Of a stretch of 64,000 bases of DNA, positions 51,401 through 60,400 are shown one piece after another; the stretch's first letter is position 1, and every line of letters begins with the position of its first letter. The notes under the pieces are model-generated. The model did not search any database. It saw only the letters and a program-made list of their open reading frames with translations, and had not been told where the DNA came from. Origin of the DNA: Hirundichthys speculiger (taxonomy: Eukaryota > Chordata > Actinopteri > Beloniformes > Exocoetidae). The position numbers and the translations under genes were made by a program. Location: NCBI GenBank assembly GCA_018398805.1, contig JAGFBZ010002346.1:124001-188000 (forward strand). Direction: 5' to 3'.

Positions 51401-54400
51401 TGCTCTCCCACCGGGGTTTAGGAAGTCCATTTTTCCCAATTTCTGAAGAGTGTGGCTGCTTTGAATCTCAGACGGGAAGTTATTTTTTCCATGACATGAA
51501 CACTTCTCCAACAATGCCCCTGATGTTTGGGTTTTAACCGAACCTTTGTTATTGCTCCTTTCCACTAACATTTCAGTTTGTCTTTCTTTTTCTTTTCTTT
51601 TTAACAAACGCAGCCTTTCTCATTGTACAGAGACGTAGGATATTAACATTGTCAGGGATGTTAAATCCCAAAGCTTTCTTAGTTAAATATATTCCCTGAA
51701 ACATTAAATATATAAAAAAAATATGTCAGATTGATTGGCAGTTGTTGTGACATAGTTTTAAGACTTTTAATATAATAATATCATGAAAAATGTTTGTTAC
51801 TGCAGTATTGATATGCACAATATCAATACTGCAAAAAACCAATGCAGTGAATGGTCGTCTCTTATTCCCCAAGTTTTATTCATTCATACTTGAAATGTTG
51901 ATAATATATTTGTCCAATCAGATGGAACCCAAGATGCCAGTTTAGATGCTGGTTTTCTGGACACTGGTGGTCAAACCTGGACCAACTGCAGTTCGGCTAC
52001 AGCTGATCCTCCGGCCGAACTGCCGGCTGAGTAGGGGTGTAAAAAAAAAATAGATTTGGCAATATATCACGATTTTCGGCCGCCCAATAAAACATCGATT
52101 TTTCCTAATATTGATTTTTTTTTTTTAAATTTTTTGTCAAAAACACTAATAATAAACAATAAATAGGTTGTTTTGAAGCAAATAGTTTTGACTCAATTTG
52201 TCTTCTAAATGATCAACATCATCTGATGAACATATACAGCAACTTGATTTTTCATCTCTACTTTGAATTTTGATATTAACTGGGTAGAATGTCACAATAT
52301 ATTGCGATATTGTGATAATATCATATCGTGATCCAAGTCATGATACATATAAGTGCTGGGCAATATGACGATATATATCGTGGGGACAATAGAAAAGTGT
52401 GTATCGTGCCATTTCTCCTATCGTTTCTATCGTTTCTATCGTTTTTAACCTAATTTTATCAATTATTACAGCAAATATGTAATTAAATAACCTGCAATGA
52501 TAAATTTGATAGAATCATATCTACTTCTACAAAGTAGCCTTTTATGTTTGCACTTTTATTCATGGTTAATGCCTTAAACAGAGTTCTCTTTAATGTTCTC
52601 CCTGATGTTTACTTTAGACACTTTATATTGGTTTGCAAACTTTGCACTACAAGGTTACAGATTTCAGAAAGTTGAAAAATAATTTGTGTTTATTTTTTAT
52701 AGCTGGACTGTGTTGTGCACTTAAAAAAAAAAATGTGAAAGCTACTGTACCTCTGTACCTACCTGTTTTTGCTGCACTAAAATGTATGTTTGTGACAGTT
52801 CAGCTAAATGTCCTTTCAAAATAAAGTTGAAAAGTAAGCAATGAAATTTTTGTCAAACTTTTCAGAGAATAACTGAAAACATACTTTATTATGGTATATC
52901 GTGATATATATCGTTATCGTGATATAAAATAGTCCATATCGTGATATATGATTTTTTCCATATCGCCCAGCACTAATACATATCGTATTGTGAGGTCCTT
53001 GCCAATACTCAGCCCTACGGCTGAGCCGCTGGTCTCCTTCTCTGGTTCTGGAGACCCTTGTACAGTTTGGAAATAGATTTCTGCTTCAAGTAAAGACACC
53101 TATAATTCCAAAACCCTCTTCAGACATTTCTGCTTGTCTCTTTCTCTTCCTACTCCAGTATTTAAACCAGTCAAATCTTTTCCAGCTCAAATTTACTTTC
53201 AGTTTATTTTCCATTTTTTTAGAGTTCACGGTGCTGTTCTACTCTTATCCCTCACTGTCTGCTGGTTTGAATTTTGAAAAATAAATCCATGGAAGACCAA
53301 AATTATTTTTATTTTTAATTTAGTTTTTATCTAAAAAGTAAAAAAGAAGAATCACTTTGGTTAAAAATCTCTTCATGGGTGTGTCCTTGCTTGCAAAAGC
53401 AGCTGCAGCAGAGAGGCCCAGACCTCCACCTCCACCAGCTCTTCCAGGAGAACATCCTCACCAGACGGCTGGACCACCTCAACCGGCTCCTCTTGATGTG
53501 GAGGAGCAGCGGCTCTACTCCGAGCCTCTCCCTGATGTCTGAAGTTCTCCTCCCGTCTCTCAGGGAGGAAACTCCTTTCAGCCGCTTGTGTCTACGGTCT
53601 CTTTCTTTTTAGTAGCTGCCCACAGTTGGTGACCGTGGGTGAGCGTAGGAACATAGTTTGACTGGTACAAAGAGACTTTTGCCTTTTTGGCTCAGCTCTG
53701 TTTTACCACAACAGACGAAAAACAAGAGTCATCGTCACCGCAGATGCAGCAGCTGTTGATCTTCTGCTTGTGACCAAGACCAAACCCAAGATGGCTTTCC
53801 ACCCTTTTCCTGGTGCTGAGTCCCATCCCTGCCACGTCTCACTCTTTTTTCCCGGTGTCTGCACATCTGCCGAACGTGGAAGCAGAAGATCTCTGTGACG
53901 GTTTTTTGCTCCCAGTGAACCCTCGTTACCCGTTCTGGTCCACCGGGTCCGGCTGCTCTGCTCAGTTATTCTGAGATCGGTCACTTTAAAGCTAATGGTC
54001 CTCATGCTTTCATTCACACGCCTGTGAAAGCAGAACAAAGCCAGTACGCACACACACACCAAACCGGACAGTAAATCACGTTAAGTGCATCACTAAAGCC
54101 TCTTTTAGAGGCGCGACGCTCGCTGTTAATCAGATGTCAACAGAACGTCGGTGTCGTGACTGAACCGTTCCCCTTCGTGTCTTTCCGTGACAGTTATTTC
54201 ACAGTAATCTAATAAAGTGGACGCCTCATGGAAGTTCATTCATTTAACTTGTGATCAGCTGTTCAGAGGAATCCAACAGTTAGCTTTCAGCACAATGCAG
54301 CTGGATGTGAGCGTTTACGGGAAGATTACTCGTTCCAATGAAGAAATCTCAGTTCTGGACGCTTAGTACAGTAAACTAAAATGACTTGTCGTGGCTTTAT

Positions 54401-57400
54401 GACGTGTTGTGATAAAATCGTGACTGTAAGAGGACTTTACTGGACTTCATTGGGCTTCGCTGCCCAATCTTTCTCGCTGTGGCACAGTTAATATTAAAGG
54501 TAGCGTATGATGACAAAAATCAAATTTGATTCGCATGAGGGCGTGCAGTGTCTGTAGGTGTCTGAGGAGGCCGCCGGATCAAAAACGGTGACGCCACACC
54601 GTTTTTGGCGTGAAAAAAAAAAAGATCTGGCAATATATCGTGATTTTCGGCCGTCCGATATAATATCGATTTTTCAGCTCCTAATATCTATTTTTTAAGG
54701 AAAATTGTTAAATTTTCACATTTAAATTGTTTAAAATGTAACCCTTTAAGCGCCAAAGTCGCAATATTGCGACAAGCAACATTGCTGACTATAACAGGCT
54801 GTATCTATAAATGTGAAGCCGAATCTTATTACTTTTCACCAGGAGATGGCGGACATGTGTGCCTGTAATCTGAGAACAATTTTTGGTGGTGGTTTTGGTG
54901 TAAAATGAGTTTGAAAAACATAGCAGTGGTAGAAATGCTGAGCGTAGCGAGAGCAGAGCAGAGCCAAAGAGTGTTTTTTTCATTTACTCAAAATGTCAAG
55001 ACGTCGGTTTACCGTCCACAAAGTACTTTGCCAGGTTCTGGCTAGCTCCGATTCCGAGGAGGAAGACATGCAGTTGTCCAGTGAAGCAGAAACTGACATT
55101 AGTAGTGATGTCGAGTCTGTGACTCATCACTCATCTGTGTCCGGCATAGTCCACAATCAGCACAAAGTATAGCGGATGCTTCACCTCAGCGTGGCCGAGG
55201 TGAAAACATTCTGCGATCGCCAAGCAGGTCGAGGTGTCAGGGGGGCTCATAACACCTCAAATATGGAAAAATGTAGCAGGGATGAAAACAACCGCGGTTG
55301 TCCTGGCAACGTGAGAGAAGCCGCGGGGAAATAACACACCGCTAATGGTGCACCGGAAATCACAGTGATGATGATGATGATGGCGGCTCAGAGTTCTTGA
55401 GAGAAGAGGAAGAGTATCGAAAGTGGAGCCTAAATTTTGATTTAATCTCTTTTCCAAATGATGAATTCTGGAGCTTCATCACCAATCAAACAAATAGAAA
55501 AGGCCACCAGTTCTTTGAAAGGGAAATACTGAAACCAGACTTAATGATGTGATTGTCCCTGAAATGAAAGCTTTCATTGTGCATGGGACTTGAGGAAAAA
55601 TCTGAAATTGAGGACTACTGGGCAGGTGGGCAGGTGATGTCACAATAATCAAATTAGATGACAAATCTACTTCCATTCCAGATTTTGGTTCATACTGAAG
55701 ATATTTCTCATTTACAGCATGCCTTTATCTCAAACCACTTTAAAGTTATAGCCTTTTGAAACCTTGATATCAAAATGACACATTTTCCAATATGGCCGCC
55801 ACCTTGTGATGTCATAATATGCAAATTAGATGAATAATTCCACTCCCATCACATACTTTGAGTCATACTGAACAATTTTCTCATTGACAGTATACCTTTA
55901 TCTCAAACTGCTTTCAAGTTATAACCTTTTGAAATCTTGATATCAAAATTGTATTTTTTCTTGAAAAAATTCCGCACCTAAAGGGTTAAATGTGCAAAAA
56001 CACTAATAATAAACAATAAATAGGTTGTTTTGAAGCAAATAGTTTTTATTCAATTTGTCCTCTGAATGATCAATATCATCTGATGAACATATACAGCAAC
56101 TTGATTTTTCATCTCTACTTTTAATTTTGATATTAACTGGGTAGAATATCGCAATATATCGTGATATCATGATAATATCGTATTGTGACCCAAGTATCAT
56201 GATACATATCGTTTTGCGAAGAGTTCAACTATTCAGCCTCGTCTTTGTCTCTTAAGATGAGTCTCCAAGTCGACCAAAACATGTCGAAGCACATCTCGCC
56301 GGCGACTCTCCCGTCCCGTCAGGGAGGGTGCGAACGAATGACCGATCAGTGTCACGTTAACCGGTGAAGCCGTTAGTGTCTCGCGTCTAAAAGAGGGGGC
56401 TCGGCTTTAGCCAGTTCAGGACGCCGCTGCAAAATCTTAAAGAGAAACAGCGGATGGGTCCGTTCAAGCACGGCAGCGACACACCGAGCTGCCATCCGAT
56501 GAACGGAAAGTCTGAAAGCGGCTGCAGAAGTCCGGTTAGGTGGTCCGCTTGAAGAAAAGTGCTCGTATCAGCAGGCCGCTGTGCTCCTGACGATGAGGTT
56601 AATGTTTAGTAAGTTTAACCTTTAATATGTTTGGCGCGCTCACGGGACACGGTGATCCTGGGATATCTTTTCCTTTTTTAAGATTTAAAATTTAAAACCA
56701 AGCCACGTGTTTCTCCTGTGTTTTTATCCGTGCCCAAACGTCGAGCAGATGTTGCACAACAGCGAGGCATGAGTCAGTGCGGGTCAACAATCGCACCTTT
56801 TTTTTTTTTTTCTAGAAAACAGACGGGCCCGCTGTCAGGATGATATGTGGAGGTTTCTGTGAAAACAATCCTTTTAAAGGTCAACCGGAGGAGGTATGCG
56901 GCAGCTCATCACATTTCCCTTTTCTTCTCTCTGAGCCCTGACATTTCAGAGAAGAAAGACGAATGCATTGTGGTTGAAATAATAAATAGATCCCAAACAT
57001 ACCAGCTGCGGGAGAGCAGGCAGGATTGGAAACATAAATATGACTTAAGAGGCCAGTATGATGACGCGTTTGATGATCTGTTCTGTGTTTTTGCTGTATG
57101 TTGGTATGAGGTCCGTCTTGACGTCTGGATGACATCTCAGATTATTTAACTTCAGTCTGAAGGCTGATGTCTTTTTTTTTTTTTTTTTTTTAAGTAGACA
57201 TCAGGGATATCTGGTTGATGTTCTCTAGTCCTCTGACCATCTCACCTCAGTGCTGCTACCTGCATCTGTTTATATAGTCATTTCATTCAGTCATTTGTGA
57301 GCTCTCCTCTCTCTGTAGTGTCTCCCCTCTTTATTTCTTTCTTTACCCGGCTAGCGTTCGGCAAAAGGTCCTCCCATATGATCCAGGTCCTGCTCAAGGT

Positions 57401-60400
57401 TTCTTCCTCTTAAAGTGGAGTTTTTCCTTTGCCACTGTTTTTTTTTTTTCCTCCCGCTGTGGGAGTTTTTGTTTTTTTTTTACCTCCACCAAGGAGGTTA
57501 TGTTTTTGCCGGCGTTTATCTGTCTGTCTGTCTGTCTGTGTACAAGATAACATAAAAAGTTATGGATGGATTTTGATGAAATTTTAAGGAGTTGTCTGAA
57601 ATGTGAAAAGGAAGAACTGATTTCATGTTGGATGTGATCCGGAAGAAATCCTGGATTCTGGATCACTTTCAAATTTTCGATAACATTGTGGTCAATGGGG
57701 CCTAAAATTTAGTTTCTCAATATCTCCGTTAATTATTGCCTAAGATTTGTAAAATTTGTCTCAGGGATTGACAATGGGAACCTCTATCAAATTTCAAAGG
57801 CTGATCCAGAACGCGGATTTTATCGCAATCTGTAAATTGCTACAGTATATGGGGGAATTGTTGCACTTGGCAGAGGTCTGCGCTCTCCGAGTGCTTTTCT
57901 AGTTTTACTTGCTATTATCCTTGTATAGGATTTAATATCATAATCTTAGTTAATGATATTTGCTCAGGGGTCATGCTCTGGGTCTCTGTAAAGCACCTAG
58001 AGACAGTTGACGTTGTAACAGACGCTATACAAATAAAATTGAGTTGAATTGAATTGAATGTTGAGATGAATTATGGTCATTAAAAGTGGCTTCTCAGAAT
58101 ATCATCCAGCAATATAAAAAAATAAGATAAAAAAAGTGGAAGAGTTGATCGTCAGATTCGGGGGGGGGGGATAAAGAGAGAAAAAGAAAAAAGAGTTTGC
58201 ATTATTGTAAACCTCAGTCGTCATTGCTGATATCTTGCTCTGTGTTTATCACAGTAAATGTGCAGCCCAGCGACGTTCAGGGCAGCGTCTCCCAGAATGC
58301 CGCGGGCCCTTTGCTCTCCATGATCGACGGTGACCATCGCGGCGTCTCTCGGCAGACTCAGGTTGTCCATCGTCCTCTCTTTAAACCGTAACTGTTTTGT
58401 TTTGTTTTTCTTTGCTTGGATTTATTCAACCTTCTGTCCTCACCCTCAGGCGGCTGACGTCGACGCTGCACGCGTGACGGGGGACGCCGTCGGGACAGAT
58501 GACTGCTCGTGGGACGCGGTGGACTCGGACGATCTCCTGCTTGCGACCGACACCCCTCCGCCCTGTCCGGGGCACCTCTGCCCCACCCCCATGCCCCGCC
58601 CCCGCCTGTTCTCGCCCGTCGACCAGGCCCTCACCAGGCTGAGCCGCCCCGCCTCCTCTGAGCAGACCCATCAGGGAGACGGTCCGCCGATGGAAACCTG
58701 CGACCTCAGGTACTGAATTTCGGTTCAGTCTTTCTCCGTGCGCCGACACGATTGTTTCATGGCTGACTTGCGGTTTACAGCCCCAGTCTCGTGGCTCTGG
58801 AAGTGGACAGCGAGGAGGAGAGCTCGGAGCCAAAGCCGAAAACCGAAGACCAACGGAAGAGCGTTTGTCCCGCCCCCGATCTCACCTGCACCCGCAGCCA
58901 GTCGACCTCGGCGTGTGAACCCAGTCCAAAGGTAAAAATACCACCTTCGCCGTCACTCACTCATCAGATTCATCAGTTCACACTTTTAACGTTTCTCGTC
59001 CCTGTGCAGGTGCTGGGCGAGGACGGGGTCCGACTCCGCTCTTATTCCTACTCCTCCCCCAAAATCAGTTTCCGCCCCGCTCGTTTCTCCAGAGATAACC
59101 AGTCATCGGACGTCAGCCCCGGTCAGTGACGCTCAGACCGCCTCAGTCTCAGCTTCACACACGACTAACATGTATTTCCACCTGATTTCAGAGGTGTTGT
59201 CTGTCGCTAATGAGGTGACCTTTCAACTGTAAACGGCCTCTGTGCACGTATTAAGCACAGCCATCTCCAAATAAATCTCAGCTAAAGCATTTTGAAATGA
59301 AAGTAGGCTCTCTTGCAGCCTGTGCGCTTCCTCCCAGCGGAGCCGAGCCAGTGTTTTTATGAGCTTTATAGGCACCGCTTGAATTAATATACAGTATTAG
59401 CCCATGTCTTGGGCATTCCTGTTGTCTAATGCGTTTACCAGACCTAGCTAGGATATTTTCTGCCTCGTAACTCCTCTGCGACAGCCACAACTGTGGATTA
59501 AAAAAAAAGAAAAAATTGAAGTGAGGATAGTTGTTTCCTATTTATGTTCCAGCTTCAGAGTAATAAATAGACGAGGTAGTTGTATCAATCAAGAGAGCAA
59601 ATACCGTTTTTTCTCAAATAAAGGCTTGATTTGATTTAGCTGTTGAGAGTAGCAGGCGTTTATAAGAAGACGACCTTAATTTATCCATAACAATATAAAT
59701 TATCTGATGTGAAACAGATCTGGTACCCCTCTCAATCAATCAATCAGTCAATCAACTTTTATTTGTAGAGGCCTTTACAACACACAAAGTGACCCAAGTG
59801 CTTTCCATTAAAATCCACATTTTGCCCTAACCACATTTTAATATCTGCAATGCAGTCAGAAAGGGTTTGAAGAGCACCACTTTTGTTTGGGAGCACAGGA
59901 AGATAAATTTGCAGCTCATCTGCATAACAGTGAAAGGCTAGGTTGTGCCTGGCAATGATATACCCCAGATGCAACATAAAGGCTGTGGTTACATGATGTT
60001 TTTTAATTCGGAATTAAATAATTCAGAAATAAACTATTTTCCTTCGAGTTTACATGGAAATAGTAATTCCAAATTAAGGTTTACATGGAAAACACGTTAG
60101 TTCGGCTTTATCCAACTCCGCTTTAGGTCTGGGGGTTGGGAATGGTTCTGATTGGATAGGGGGGGCGGACGTCTTTACATCTACCGGAAGAAAACAAACT
60201 TAGCTAACTCGGTTAGCAACAACATTTCACTTATTTTTGACCTGGGTGGCGTCTCTATCTGCGAAACCTCCTTCATTTAACCTGGCCGCTTTGAAAAGCT
60301 CACAATTTTTATGTTTCATCTGTTCTTTTAATTATTTCCAGTTCCTCCAAGCTATTTATTAAATAAATCATCTCTGATCTTGAACACCGTTTACTGCATG

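Larger units (their letters stand above)
54742..55985 (+). mobile_element. Non-autonomous piggyBac-like element
   Basis: The ends CCCTTTAAGCGCCAAAG and GCACCTAAAGGG are partly inverted; the flanks are GTAA (54738-54741) and TTAA (55986-55989), so one side of the TTAA target has mutated. It contains the start of a piggyBac-type transposase (54993-55172) and an acidic piece near 55370-55520, but not the catalytic core. Confidence 0.7.
54609..56215. mobile_element. Third copy of the TAGGGGTGT hAT family, split by piggyBac
   Basis: Its left and right parts (54609-54741, 55990-56215) align with 52032-52340 and 20170-20922 in inverse and direct blocks (GCAATATATCGTGATTTTCG, AAACACTAATAATAAACAAT). 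The far terminus is truncated. The gap is filled by the piggyBac-like element at 54742-55985. Confidence 0.72.

Noticed and set aside
53703..54062. 119-codon minus-strand frame
   Set aside because: No recognisable domain or splice signals and overlaps a probable repeat-derived block.
58426..58833. 135-codon minus-strand frame
   Set aside because: Antisense to arhgef28 exons 11-12; its length comes from their high GC content.
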